Source: Dehalococcoidia bacterium (GTDB taxonomy: Bacteria > Chloroflexota > Dehalococcoidia > Bin125). From it: 23,934 bases of DNA. A program made the position numbers and the translations under genes. The stretch spans positions 1 to 23,934 of the forward strand of contig RKRS01000145.1 in assembly GCA_007571275.1 (NCBI GenBank). Reading direction: 5' to 3'. Under the pieces are notes generated by a model that did not search any database, was not told the origin of the DNA, and saw only the letters and a list, made by a program, of their open reading frames with translations. Position 1 is the first letter of the stretch; each line of letters starts with the position of its first letter. Positions 15,162 to 22,691 of the stretch are shown one piece after another.

Positions 15162-16409
15162 TCAGGTCGTCGTCGGCAGGCCTCCAACGGCGAGTGGATT
15201 GGCCGAAAGCGGATCGCTGATTCTCAGGCTGACTCGGCCTTCCAACGCCTCGAGCAGTGGCTTGGCGCAGACGTCCCTTCGCCAGCCCTCGAGCAGAGCT
15301 GGCGTTTGCTCGGAGGGACGACCGTTTTCGTTCCAGCTGACGAGCGCGCGGAGTTGCGAACTGCTCCCGACGAGATCAGCGTCAATCTCATGTTCGGCGC
15401 AGGCGGCCGCGAGCACGGACTCGAGGAACAACACCACCATGCGCGATGGCTTGCCGCCGTGGTGCCGCGTCGCGCGGATCGGGAGTTCTCCCTCCGAGAA
15501 GGACAGCGCCGTGTCGACTGCCTTGAGCACATCGCTGAAGTACGACTGTTTCAGCTGTCCGATTCCCCGCACGCTGGAAAGCTCGGCCTGTGATTTGGGT
15601 CGCGACGCGGCCAGCGCAATCAGCAGCTCATCGGAGGCGATGCGACGGAAGGGGATGTCGCGCCGTCGGGCAACGCGCTCACGCCAGGCGGACAGCTCTC
15701 GCAATGCGGCCAGTGAGCGCGGAGAGAGCCTGTTGGCGCCGGACAGGCGTCGCCAACGATCGGTCTCGCGGCGGCTGAGCCGATGCAGTCGGTTCGACGT
15801 CTCTTCACGTAACCAGCGGAACCGCCGCTGCTGTGGATCGTCAGACAGACGCTCCAGGAATCGGTCGTGCAAGAGGATCAACCAGCGGACATCATCGGCA
15901 GCGTAACGCTGCTGAGCCTTGGTCAGCGGCCGCTGTAGCCAGTTGGTCCGTGACTGTGATGGCCCCACGCTGCGAGACAGCTCTCGTCCAACGAGCTTGT
16001 CGTAGGCGATGGGGTAGTAGTGACCACTGAACGCAGCTGCGAGCTGTACGTCGAACAGGTCGCCCGGCGGTTGGCCGGTGCGCTGCAGGCAAAACTGCGC
16101 TTCCTGGTCGTGCGCATGGACGACGGTGCGCACCGATGGGTCGGCCATCAGGTCCCAGATCGGTTGGTCGGGCGCTTTCTGAATGTGATCGGCGAGCGGG
16201 TCGATCAGGAAGATCTCGTTGCGTGTGGCAACCTGCAGTAACGCGAGTGTGGGTTGGTAGGTTCGCTCGGAGACGAATTCGGTATCGAGCCCCATCACCC
16301 CCTCAGCGCGAATGCGGTCGGCGAGCGCGGCGACATCTTCATGTCGCTCGAGCAGCTGTCCAGCTGATTGAGAGGACCGGTTGGGAGTCAGAGCGTTGCT
16401 CAAGGGCAT
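15162..16409 (-). CDS. rnd: Ribonuclease D (DEDDy 3'-5' exonuclease with HRDC domain)
   Basis: This is an RNase D-type exoribonuclease, a family that trims the 3' ends of tRNA precursors and other stable RNAs; it sits beside tRNA genes. Numbered from ATG 16409 (415 residues), Exo I is GLDTEFVSE (D42, E44), Exo II is VVHAHDQEAQF and Exo III is RYAADDVRWL with the Tyr and Asp four residues apart. In Exo II the aspartate of the E. coli enzyme (AGSEDLEVF) aligns with Glu, a substitution that also seems to occur in some other phyla. An HRDC domain lies at about 220-300 (AALRELSAWRERVARRRDIPF...), with a second helical region after it. The frame begins at TTG 16478; ATG 16409 is preferred because the intervening 23 residues look like untranslated sequence, but neither start has a strong ribosome-binding site. 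Confidence 0.9.
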   Translation of the reverse strand: MPLSNALTPNRSSQSAGQLLERHEDVAALADRIRAEGVMGLDTEFVSERTYQPTLALLQVATRNEIFLIDPLADHIQKAPDQPIWDLMADPSVRTVVHAHDQEAQFCLQRTGQPPGDLFDVQLAAAFSGHYYPIAYDKLVGRELSRSVGPSQSRTNWLQRPLTKAQQRYAADDVRWLILLHDRFLERLSDDPQQRRFRWLREETSNRLHRLSRRETDRWRRLSGANRLSPRSLAALRELSAWRERVARRRDIPFRRIASDELLIALAASRPKSQAELSSVRGIGQLKQSYFSDVLKAVDTALSFSEGELPIRATRHHGGKPSRMVVLFLESVLAAACAEHEIDADLVGSSSQLRALVSWNENGRPSEQTPALLEGWRRDVCAKPLLEALEGRVSLRISDPLSANPLAVGGLPTTT

Positions 16410-16544
16410 ACGCAGTTGCAGCTTCCGCGAATCATCGCGTTGAGGATAGCGATAACTCCTTGACTCGTCTGTAGCCAACAGGTCAGGGCTGCCAGGGCTG
16501 GGCGCGTGGTACGATCCCGTGCAGGATCAGTAATCGGAGTCCCC

Positions 16545-16661
16545 ATGAAGGTCAGAGCCTCGGTCAAGAAACGCTCACGCGACGACCAAATCGTTCGTCG
16601 CAAGGGACGCGTCTACATCATCAACAAGAAGAACCCACGCAACAAACAGCGCCAGGGCTAA
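16545..16661 (+). CDS. rpmJ: 50S ribosomal protein L36 (bL36), cysteine-free form
   Basis: This 38-residue protein starts MKVRASVKKRSRDDQ, continues IVRRKGRVYIINKK and ends NPRNKQRQG. It matches bL36 over its whole length. The three Cys and one His that bind zinc in the usual form (CxxC...C...H) are replaced by Ser, Asp, Asn and Asn, so it is the zinc-independent (C-) type, and it is one residue longer than the common 37. The start ATG 16545 has GGAG at 16536-16539 (5-nt spacing). The gene is isolated here, not in the infB/rpsM/rpoA cluster where rpmJ is usually found. A possible -10 TACGAT lies at 16510-16515. The region up to RNase D (16410-16544) holds nothing else recognised. Confidence 0.95.
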   Translation: MKVRASVKKRSRDDQIVRRKGRVYIINKKNPRNKQRQG

Positions 16662-16692
16662 CTCCGCCTGTCCTGTAGCCCGGTTTCGCCGT

Positions 16693-17118
16693 ATGTCCGA
16701 CGACATTCAATATCTGGTCCCTCTGCCCGAGATTGAAGCTCGCTACGGAACGAACTCGCTGTTCGGCGAGCAGTTCACGGAAATCTCGCGCGGTCGGACG
16801 GTGCTGGAAATGCCGATTACGCGGCACACGGCGGGAGGCGCGCGCGGCGGCGTCCACGGCGGCGTGTTGGCCTCGCTGGCTGATATCGGGGTCGTGGCCG
16901 CGGTGTTGTCGACCTGCCGCGTCGGCGAACAGATGCAGGGCACATCGGAGCTCAACATCTCCTACCTGCGTCCCGCGATCGGCTCGAAAGTGCGCGTGGA
17001 GTCCAATGTGATCAAGAAAGGCCGTGCCCTGGCGGTCGGCGACGTCGATCTCCTCAGCGACCAGGGCAAGCTGATCGCCAAGGCGCGAGTGACCTACTCG
17101 ATCTCTCAGACGGGCTGA
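16693..17118 (+). CDS. PaaI-type hotdog-fold acyl-CoA thioesterase
   Basis: This is a 141-residue single hotdog-domain protein, predicted to hydrolyse acyl- or aryl-CoA esters as a tetramer. The key block is ARGGVHGGVLASLADIG (about 50-66). HGG (55-57) with Asp64 correspond to the PaaI/YbgC-like HGGxxxxLaD active-site helix. TSELNISYLRPAIGSKVRVESNVIKKG is the usual central strand set. ATG 16693 lies 31 bp after rpmJ. The APH-fold kinase gene begins only 4 bp after the stop, so the two are probably co-transcribed. The acyl group is unknown. Confidence 0.9.
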   Translation: MSDDIQYLVPLPEIEARYGTNSLFGEQFTEISRGRTVLEMPITRHTAGGARGGVHGGVLASLADIGVVAAVLSTCRVGEQMQGTSELNISYLRPAIGSKVRVESNVIKKGRALAVGDVDLLSDQGKLIAKARVTYSISQTG

Positions 17119-17122
17119 ATCG

Positions 17123-18058
17123 ATGGATATCGAGCTAACGCCAGCGCTCGCCAGCGACGCGCTGGCCGAGTGCGGCCTTGATGGACGGGCGGTCTCAGCG
17201 GAGCGGCTCGACGGCGGAGTCTCCAACCTGACCTGGCGAATCGACCGCGTCGGAGCCGCGCCGGTCGTGTTGCGTCTGGAGCGCGATCAGGGCATCTTCC
17301 AGCCATATGATGTCCGCCGCGAGGCGCGTGTGATCGCCTGCCTGGAATCGTCAACCGTGCCGGTACCGAAGGTGCTTGGCGTCGCGACAGAGCGTTCCGT
17401 GCTGCAGTCGTCGTTCATCGTGCTCGAGTGGCTCGACTATCCGCATATGGGCATGGCGCCAATGACGAGCGCGGTCACGGACAACTACCGCTCGATGGTC
17501 GAGACCATTCATGCACTCGATTGGCGGGCGCTCGGTCTGGCGTTCCTCAATCCGCCGGACGCTGGCGTTGAGGCGGCGCTGCGTGATCTCGATGCCGTCC
17601 ACGCGCGATCAGTCGCTTTTGGCTGTGATACTGACCCGCAGATCATGGGCATGGCCGCCGTGTTGCGCGAGCGTCTGCCGGACAGCCCTGAGCCGCGCCT
17701 GTGCCACGGCGACATCAATGTGTTCAACTATCTCGTCGGCGAACACGGCAAGATCGCGGGCGTCGTTGACTGGGAACAGGCGCACCTGGGCGACCCGCTC
17801 TCGGACTGGGGACTGATCACTGCGCTGGCGTCGCTCAAGGGTCTTGACGCGTCACCCGAGACGCATCCGCTCTCGGCGCCGGCGTTCCAACGCTCGGGCC
17901 GACCCGCTCGCGATCTGCGCTACTGGATGCTGCATCAGATGTACAAGCTGGCCGTCATCCATCGCATCTGGTCGGAGATCGGCGACAGTCCCCCGTGGTA
18001 CACGTGGTCGGACGTGGAGCGGGTGGTACAGAGCGCGTTGTCCTATCTGGATGCCTGA
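17123..18058 (+). CDS. APH-family phosphotransferase (ACAD10/11-like kinase domain)
   Basis: This is a 311-residue protein-kinase-like phosphotransferase. It has a glycine-containing N-lobe loop (RLDGGVSNLTWRI, about 28-40), a catalytic-lysine-like position replaced or shifted in VVLRLERDQG, the Brenner motif LCHGDINVFNYL (H195, D197, N202) and the metal aspartate in GVVDWEQAHLGDPLSDWG (D216). Families with this signature include aminoglycoside and choline kinases and the ACAD10/11 N-terminal kinase, which phosphorylates hydroxyacyl-CoA during 4-hydroxy acid breakdown. The adjacent thioesterase, and the CoA-ester enzymes nearby, make a role on a CoA ester more likely than drug resistance. Specificity is inferred. 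Its stop is 18 bp from the convergent LLM gene stop. Confidence 0.85.
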   Translation: MDIELTPALASDALAECGLDGRAVSAERLDGGVSNLTWRIDRVGAAPVVLRLERDQGIFQPYDVRREARVIACLESSTVPVPKVLGVATERSVLQSSFIVLEWLDYPHMGMAPMTSAVTDNYRSMVETIHALDWRALGLAFLNPPDAGVEAALRDLDAVHARSVAFGCDTDPQIMGMAAVLRERLPDSPEPRLCHGDINVFNYLVGEHGKIAGVVDWEQAHLGDPLSDWGLITALASLKGLDASPETHPLSAPAFQRSGRPARDLRYWMLHQMYKLAVIHRIWSEIGDSPPWYTWSDVERVVQSALSYLDA

Positions 18059-18076
18059 TCCCGCGTCTGCTACAGC

Positions 18077-18910
18077 TCAGTCAGCTAGCGACGCCAGATG
18101 ATCGACGGCGTGGAGCATGCTGCGCTCGCTGGGCGCTGCGAGTGAGACGAGGCGATGCGCGCCGGCCGCGGCGTACTGCTCGACTGCTTCGCTGGTCAGG
18201 CGAGCCGGCGGGGTGATGGTGATTTCCAGGTCACCGAGCTCGGCGGGTCGTTCATGTCGCTCGGACAGTTCACTGAGGCGACGAACATAATCGGCGGTCT
18301 GTTCTGGGTCCTGCATCCAGCCGTACCAGCCCTGACCTCGTTGCGCCGCTCTCCTGAGCGCCGCCTCAGAGTGTCCGCCGATGTGAATCGGGACCCCGCC
18401 GGGCGTGGTCGGTCTGGGATGCGCGTCGATTCCGCTGAATTGCCAGAATGCGCCCTCGAAACTGGGGCGCTCCTCGTTCCACAAAGCTCGCATGACGTCG
18501 ATCGCTTCGTCCGTGCGACGACCGCGCTCGCGGAAGGGCGCGCCGATGGCGTCGAACTCCGCTTGCAGGTAGCCAGATCCGATGCCAAGGATGATGCGAC
18601 CGTTGGAGAGCACGTCGGCAGAAGCGAATTCCTTGGCCAGGATCAGCGGGTTGCGCTGGGCGATGAGGACGATGCCCGTACCAAGCTTGATGGTCTGGGT
18701 GCAGGCCGCCAGGTAGGTCAGTACGACGGAGGGGTGAAGAAAGTGGTGCTGCGGATCGGCGGGTGACGGCGCGACGCGCGGGCTCGGCAGCACGACATGC
18801 TCGCCGCACCAGAGCGATTCCAGGCCAGATGACTCAGCCGCTTCGGCGATGGTTCGCAGCGCAGACGGATCGGAGACGCCGGTACCCATATTGAACATGC
18901 CGAATTTCAT
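18077..18910 (-). CDS. LLM-class flavin-dependent oxidoreductase (probable F420-dependent)
   Basis: This is a 277-residue luciferase-like monooxygenase-fold (TIM barrel) protein. Its start MKFGMFNMGTG, EHVVLPSP, the strand IKLGTGIVLIAQRNPLILAKEFASADVLSNGRI, the glycine-rich GIGSGYLQAEFDAIG and PIHIGGHSEAALRRAA all match the group usually annotated as F420-dependent oxidoreductase. Whether F420 or FMN is used cannot be decided from sequence alone. ATG 18910 has AAGGAAA just upstream. It starts 38 bp after the biotin carboxylase gene on the same strand and so is probably the third gene of that operon; the link to carboxylation is unexplained. Confidence 0.9.
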   Translation of the reverse strand: MKFGMFNMGTGVSDPSALRTIAEAAESSGLESLWCGEHVVLPSPRVAPSPADPQHHFLHPSVVLTYLAACTQTIKLGTGIVLIAQRNPLILAKEFASADVLSNGRIILGIGSGYLQAEFDAIGAPFRERGRRTDEAIDVMRALWNEERPSFEGAFWQFSGIDAHPRPTTPGGVPIHIGGHSEAALRRAAQRGQGWYGWMQDPEQTADYVRRLSELSERHERPAELGDLEITITPPARLTSEAVEQYAAAGAHRLVSLAAPSERSMLHAVDHLASLAD

Positions 18911-18948
18911 AGTTTCCTTCGCTCTCCAGACGCGAGCCTGTCACGGCG

Positions 18949-20301
18949 CTACGACTTGAGCAGCGCGTCGGTCAGGGTGACGTCATAGTTGCCGTCGATG
19001 AATGGCTGGGAATCGAGTACTCGCTGCAGGAACGGAATGTTGTGCTTGAGTCCCTCAATGCGTGAGTGGTCGAGCGCGTTACGCAGTCGGTCGAGCGCTT
19101 GTGGACGGTCGTCGCCATGGACGATCAGTTTGGCCATCAACGGGTCGTAGAAATGCGAGACCTCGTCGCCTGAAGCAACGCCGGCATCGAGTCGAAGCCA
19201 GGGCTCATCAGGAACTTCGAGCACGTCGATCGAGCCAGGGCTGGGTAACAGCGTCTCTGGATCCTCGGCGTAGATACGGGTCTCGATCGCGTGACCCGTA
19301 ATCGGCGGCGGGTCGCCGAATCCGGGCATCTCCGACAACGGTTCGCCATTGGCGATCCGCAACTGCCATTCAACCAGATCGAGCCCGGTCACCATTTCGG
19401 TCACCGGATGTTCGACCTGGAGTCGGGTGTTCATTTCGAGGAAAAAGATCTCACCGGAGGCGTCGAGCAGGCACTCGACCGTGCCGGCGTTGCGGTAATT
19501 CAGGCGAGCGACCGCCTGCCGCACCTGGTGGTACAGACGCTCGCGCAGTTCGTCGGTCAGATGTGGGGCGGGAGCGGGCGCTTCTTCAATCACCTTTTGG
19601 TGCCGACGCTGGACGCTGCACTCACGGTCACCGAGGATGACAGCCTGACCCGCGCCGTCGCCGAAGACCTGTAGCTCGATGTGGTGCGGCTCGACAAGCA
19701 ATCGCTCGAGGTACACCTCATCAGAGCCGAAGGCGCGCAGCGCCGACGAGCGCGCGCGTCGCAGAGCGCGAGCAAACTGGTTCGGCCGCTTGACTGCCGC
19801 CATGCCGATCCCGCCACCGCCGTATGACGCCTTGATCAGTAGCGGATAGCCCACTGCCTCAGCCACCGACTCTGCGTCCTCGTCCGCGACGGTCGCGGGT
19901 GAGCCGGGAATCACGGGCATGCCGAGCTCGCGCATGGTCGCGCGAGCCTGGTTCTTGTTGCCCATCAGCTCCATGTGCGCGGCGTCGGGGCCGATGAAGG
20001 TGATTCCGCGTTCGGCGCAGGCCTGGGCGAAGTGGCCGTTCTCGGAGAGCAGGCCGTAGCCCGGATGTACGGCGTCACAACCCGCGTGTACTGCGGCGTC
20101 GAGCACTGCGTCAACGTTGATGTAGGACTCCGCGACCGGCGCCGCGCCGATGTGCGTGGCGCCATCAGCTTCGCGGACATGCAGCGCGTCGGCGTCGGCG
20201 ACGGAATAGACGGCGTGGGACTCGATACCGAGTCGTCGGCAGGTGCGTGAGACGCGAGCGGCAATTTCGCCGCGATTGGCGATCAGAACGCGTTGGAACA
20301 T
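18949..20301 (-). CDS. accC: Biotin carboxylase subunit of an acyl-CoA carboxylase
   Basis: This is a 450-residue ATP-grasp enzyme that carboxylates biotin on the carrier protein using bicarbonate and ATP. It shows the N-terminal IANRGEIAARV (7-17), HPGYGLLSEN (79-88), MGNK (113-116), the ATP-binding loop KASYGGGGIGM (157-167), ECSVQRRHQKVIEEAPAP (227-244) and the active-site strand FLEMNTRLQVEHPVTEM (287-303) with the metal-binding Glu and catalytic Arg. Its length equals that of E. coli AccC. The position GGGGIGM instead of GGRGM is common in acyl-CoA carboxylases of other phyla. It starts 16 bp after the biotin carrier gene. No carboxyltransferase gene lies in the window, so that subunit must be elsewhere. 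Confidence 0.96.
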   Translation of the reverse strand: MFQRVLIANRGEIAARVSRTCRRLGIESHAVYSVADADALHVREADGATHIGAAPVAESYINVDAVLDAAVHAGCDAVHPGYGLLSENGHFAQACAERGITFIGPDAAHMELMGNKNQARATMRELGMPVIPGSPATVADEDAESVAEAVGYPLLIKASYGGGGIGMAAVKRPNQFARALRRARSSALRAFGSDEVYLERLLVEPHHIELQVFGDGAGQAVILGDRECSVQRRHQKVIEEAPAPAPHLTDELRERLYHQVRQAVARLNYRNAGTVECLLDASGEIFFLEMNTRLQVEHPVTEMVTGLDLVEWQLRIANGEPLSEMPGFGDPPPITGHAIETRIYAEDPETLLPSPGSIDVLEVPDEPWLRLDAGVASGDEVSHFYDPLMAKLIVHGDDRPQALDRLRNALDHSRIEGLKHNIPFLQRVLDSQPFIDGNYDVTLTDALLKS

Positions 20302-20317
20302 GATGGGTTCTGAGGGG

Positions 20318-20533
20318 CTAATCGCTCAACGTGACCAGCACGTCGCCTTCCTGGACCTGGTCGCCCTGTTCGATGTGAATTTCCGTAACCGTGCCGTCGC
20401 CCGGCGCTTCCACCGGAATTTCCATCTTCATCGACTCGAGGATGACCAGTTCATCTCCTTCCTCAACGGCATCGCCGACGGCGGCGATCAGCTCGAAAAT
20501 GGTGCCGGCCATCGGCGACTTGACTTCGGCCAT
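20318..20533 (-). CDS. Biotin carboxyl carrier protein, short form
   Basis: This 71-residue protein is essentially only the biotinyl domain: VKSPMAGTIFEL (4-15), the biotin-attachment motif ESMKMEIPV with Lys36 as the modified residue, and the mirror-symmetric second half GTVTEIHIEQGDQVQEGDVLV. Classical AccB carries a long N-terminal segment that is absent here, so this resembles the detached carriers of acyl-CoA or oxaloacetate-type carboxylases. GGAG lies about 10 nt before ATG 20533. The biotin carboxylase follows 16 bp downstream and is clearly its partner enzyme. Confidence 0.95.
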   Translation of the reverse strand: MAEVKSPMAGTIFELIAAVGDAVEEGDELVILESMKMEIPVEAPGDGTVTEIHIEQGDQVQEGDVLVTLSD

Positions 20534-20649
20534 GGCTGTCTGCTCCGTTCTCTTGGTTGTCTGGTCGAGATCGTTTCGGGTTGACGTACAGTATTGCAGT
20601 ATGCCCGCAGCGCTCAGTATGCGCAGTAGATGTGAACGTGTGGTGGCCG

Positions 20650-20853
20650 ATGAAACGTGAACTGGTCGAGCAGCTGGTCTGTCCGGTGACGCGAGATCCG
20701 CTCAGGCTCGAAGTCGTGCGTGAAGACGAGCATGGCGATGTGATCGAGGGAGCCTTGGTCTCCGAGCGAATCAACTTCCGCTATCCGATCGAGGACGGCA
20801 TCCCCAATCTGCTGCCGCCCGACATGCAGCGCCGCGCCGACGAACCAGTCTGA
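20650..20853 (+). CDS. Trm112/UPF0434-family small protein lacking most zinc cysteines
   Basis: This is a 67-residue protein with the family pattern LVEQLVCPVTRDPLRLE and FRYPIEDGIPNLLPPD. Trm112-like proteins bind and activate methyltransferases in archaea and eukaryotes; the bacterial role is poorly defined. The usual CPxC...C...C zinc site is reduced here to one Cys (residue 11). The frame extends upstream to 20557, but ATG 20650 is chosen because homology begins there. The region 20854-20943 contains an imperfect CCAC/GTGG hairpin with no T-run and the undefined pyr promoter. The gene faces away from the biotin carrier gene. Confidence 0.85.
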   Translation: MKRELVEQLVCPVTRDPLRLEVVREDEHGDVIEGALVSERINFRYPIEDGIPNLLPPDMQRRADEPV

Positions 20854-20952
20854 GTATCCACGTTCCACAGCAATCGGTGGAGTGTGTGGGGATCGTATCG
20901 CGTGAGACAGTAGCGTCGATCCTCGCGCTGTAAGCTCGCTCGAAGCGCAGTT

Positions 20953-20987
20953 GGACTTTAATCCGGTCCCGTGAGGCCGGGAAGGTC
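20953..20987 (+). promoter_or_regulatory. PyrR-binding RNA hairpin in the pyr leader
   Basis: The leader contains CTTTAATCCGGTCCCGTG followed by AGGCCGGGAAGGTC. This matches the conserved PyrR-binding loop: lower stem GACTT/AAGGTC, internal TTTAA, upper stem CCGG/CCGG and loop GTCC..GTGAGG. PyrR with UMP binds this structure and favours termination. It lies 102 bp before the pyrR start and 58 bp before the terminator. Bases 20944-20954 can instead pair with 21047-21054 as an antiterminator. Confidence 0.85.
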
Positions 20988-21045
20988 AACGAGATGTATC
21001 TGAAGCCTCTGCCGACTCGCGTCCTGTCCCTGTGCCAGCCGCACG

Positions 21046-21071
21046 ACCAGCGCTCGTCGCTGGTTGTTTTG
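21046..21071 (+). terminator. Intrinsic terminator of the PyrR attenuator
   Basis: ACCAGCG (21046-21052) and CGCTGGT (21058-21064) form a perfect 7-bp stem with loop CTCGT, followed by TGTTTTG. It lies between the PyrR-binding hairpin and the pyrR start, as in classic pyr attenuators. Its left arm can pair with AGCGC and TGG upstream (20944-20954; 8 pairs with a 3-nt bulge), which would prevent terminator formation when PyrR is not bound. Confidence 0.8.
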
Positions 21072-21088
21072 TCTCGGAACATGGCTCC

Positions 21089-21631
21089 ATGCTGACCTCG
21101 ATGGACGCGGCAGCGATGGAGCGGGCCGTCACCCGGGTTGCTCATGAAATCGTGGAGCGCCACCCCGATCCCGAGCGGCTGATGCTGGTCGGGATGCGGA
21201 CGCGCGGGGTGCCGCTGGCCGAGCGCCTGGCGCTCCGGATTGAGCGAATCGACGGGCGGCGGATTGCGGTCGGAGCGATTGACATTTCCCTGTACCGCGA
21301 CGACCTGGCGCAGCGTCCGCACGCACGGATGCAGCCCTCGCGCATTCCCGAGGACATCGACGGCGCGGTGATTGTGCTCGTGGACGATGTGCTCTTTACC
21401 GGTCGGTCCATTCGCGCGGCGCTGGATGCGTTGATTCACTACGGACGACCGGCCGTGATCGAGCTGGCCGTCCTGGTCGATCGTGGTCACCGCGAATTGC
21501 CCATCCGAGCCGATTACGTGGGCAAGAACATTCCCACGCGACGCGGCGATGATGTGCGGGTATCGCTGCTCGAAGCGGACGGTGAGGATCTCGTCGGTAT
21601 CTACGAGGAACGGGTGTCTCGTGGTTGCTGA
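21089..21631 (+). CDS. pyrR: PyrR bifunctional pyr operon attenuator / uracil phosphoribosyltransferase
   Basis: This 180-residue protein senses UMP and controls the operon by binding the leader RNA hairpin; many homologues also convert uracil and PRPP to UMP. It shows DAAAMERAVTRVAHEIVER (6-24), GMRTRGVPLAERLA (35-48), GAIDISLYRDDL (62-73) and the PRPP-binding motif VIVLVDDVLFTGRS (94-107). The frame reaches back to GTG 21032, but that start lies upstream of the terminator hairpin, so ATG 21089 (or ATG 21101) is chosen and gives the usual length. Its TGA overlaps the pyrB start region by 11 bp. Confidence 0.95.
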   Translation: MLTSMDAAAMERAVTRVAHEIVERHPDPERLMLVGMRTRGVPLAERLALRIERIDGRRIAVGAIDISLYRDDLAQRPHARMQPSRIPEDIDGAVIVLVDDVLFTGRSIRAALDALIHYGRPAVIELAVLVDRGHRELPIRADYVGKNIPTRRGDDVRVSLLEADGEDLVGIYEERVSRGC

Positions 21632-22691
21632 ACACGTCGCCGATCAGATCACCCAACCGAAAACCGCACAGACTGCGTCGGGCAAGGAGAGACACGCCGC
21701 CTCGTTGTCGCGAACCCCGCTCGATGAGCCGGTCACCGACTGGAACCGACAACATCTGCTGGACGTCGATACATTCTCCAAGGATGAGATCCTGCGTGTG
21801 TTGTCGACGGCAAGCGCGATGGCTGAGGTACTCGATCGCTCGGTCGCGCGGACACCGGCGCTGCGCGGTGTAACGATTTTCAATCTCTTCTACGAAGCCT
21901 CAACGCGCACGCGTTCCTCCTTCGAGCTGGCCGGCAAGATTCTCGGTGCGGACGTGATCAACGTCTCTGGTTCAGGCTCATCGGTGGAGAAGGGTGAGTC
22001 GCTGGTGGAGACGCTGAACACGCTGTCGGCGGTTGGCGCTGATGCGGTCGTGATGCGGCATCACGCGTCGGGCGCGCCATGGCTCGCCGCACGAACGATT
22101 GACGGTCATGTGATCAATGCCGGCGATGGCCAGCACGCACATCCGACGCAGGCATTGCTGGACGCCTACATCCTGCTGCAGGAATTTGGCGACCTGTCGG
22201 GCCGCAAGGTGGTGATCGTTGGCGACATTCTGCACTCGCGAGTGGCGCGCTCGAATCTGTGGTCACTGACCACACTCGGTGCGGAGGTAACGCTGGTCGC
22301 GCCGCGACCGCTGCTGCCCTCGGCGTTGGCGTCGGGCGCTGCGGAGCGGGAGCATCCGCTGTCGCTGCCCCCGGTGCGCGTGGAGTCGGATTTGGATCAG
22401 GCGATCGTCGGAGCGGACGCCGTCATGACGCTGCGTATCCAGAACGAGCGACTACGCGGCAAGTTACTGCCCTCTTCCGCAGAGTTCGCGCGGCGCTATC
22501 AATTGACGCAGGAACGTATGGAGTTGGCTGCACCCGACGCAATCGTGATGCATCCCGGTCCGATGAATGAGGGTGTCGAGATCGCGGTTGATGTGGCCCA
22601 TAGTCCGCAGAGTCGGATTGAAGCGCAGGTCTCGGCTGGGCTGGCGATTCGCATGGCTGTCCTGTTCCTCCTGATTCGAGGTAGCGCATGA
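21621..22691 (+). CDS. pyrB: Aspartate carbamoyltransferase catalytic subunit
   Basis: This enzyme catalyses the second step of pyrimidine synthesis, condensing carbamoyl phosphate and aspartate. From GTG 21621 it has 356 residues: YEASTRTRSSFELAGK (91-106) binds carbamoyl phosphate, SSVEKGES has the mobile-loop lysine (124), HPTQALLD (174-181) follows, and HPGPMNEGVEI lies near the C-terminus. The first 40 or so residues, before WNRQHLLDVDTFS, are an unconserved Gln/Thr/Ala-rich extension beyond the usual 310 or so residues. GTG 21621 is chosen because GAGGAA lies 10 nt upstream and it overlaps pyrR by 11 bp. A later start cannot be excluded. The stop overlaps the pyrC ATG (ATGA). No pyrI gene is present. 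Confidence 0.95.
   Translation: MVAEHVADQITQPKTAQTASGKERHAASLSRTPLDEPVTDWNRQHLLDVDTFSKDEILRVLSTASAMAEVLDRSVARTPALRGVTIFNLFYEASTRTRSSFELAGKILGADVINVSGSGSSVEKGESLVETLNTLSAVGADAVVMRHHASGAPWLAARTIDGHVINAGDGQHAHPTQALLDAYILLQEFGDLSGRKVVIVGDILHSRVARSNLWSLTTLGAEVTLVAPRPLLPSALASGAAEREHPLSLPPVRVESDLDQAIVGADAVMTLRIQNERLRGKLLPSSAEFARRYQLTQERMELAAPDAIVMHPGPMNEGVEIAVDVAHSPQSRIEAQVSAGLAIRMAVLFLLIRGSA

Noticed and set aside
20858..20889. CCAC/GTGG nested inverted repeats after the Trm112-like gene
   Set aside because: Arms are short and imperfect and no T-run follows; it is not strong enough to call a terminator or operator.
21032..21088. GTG 21032 as the pyrR start
   Set aside because: It would place the attenuator terminator inside the coding region and add residues not seen in PyrR proteins.
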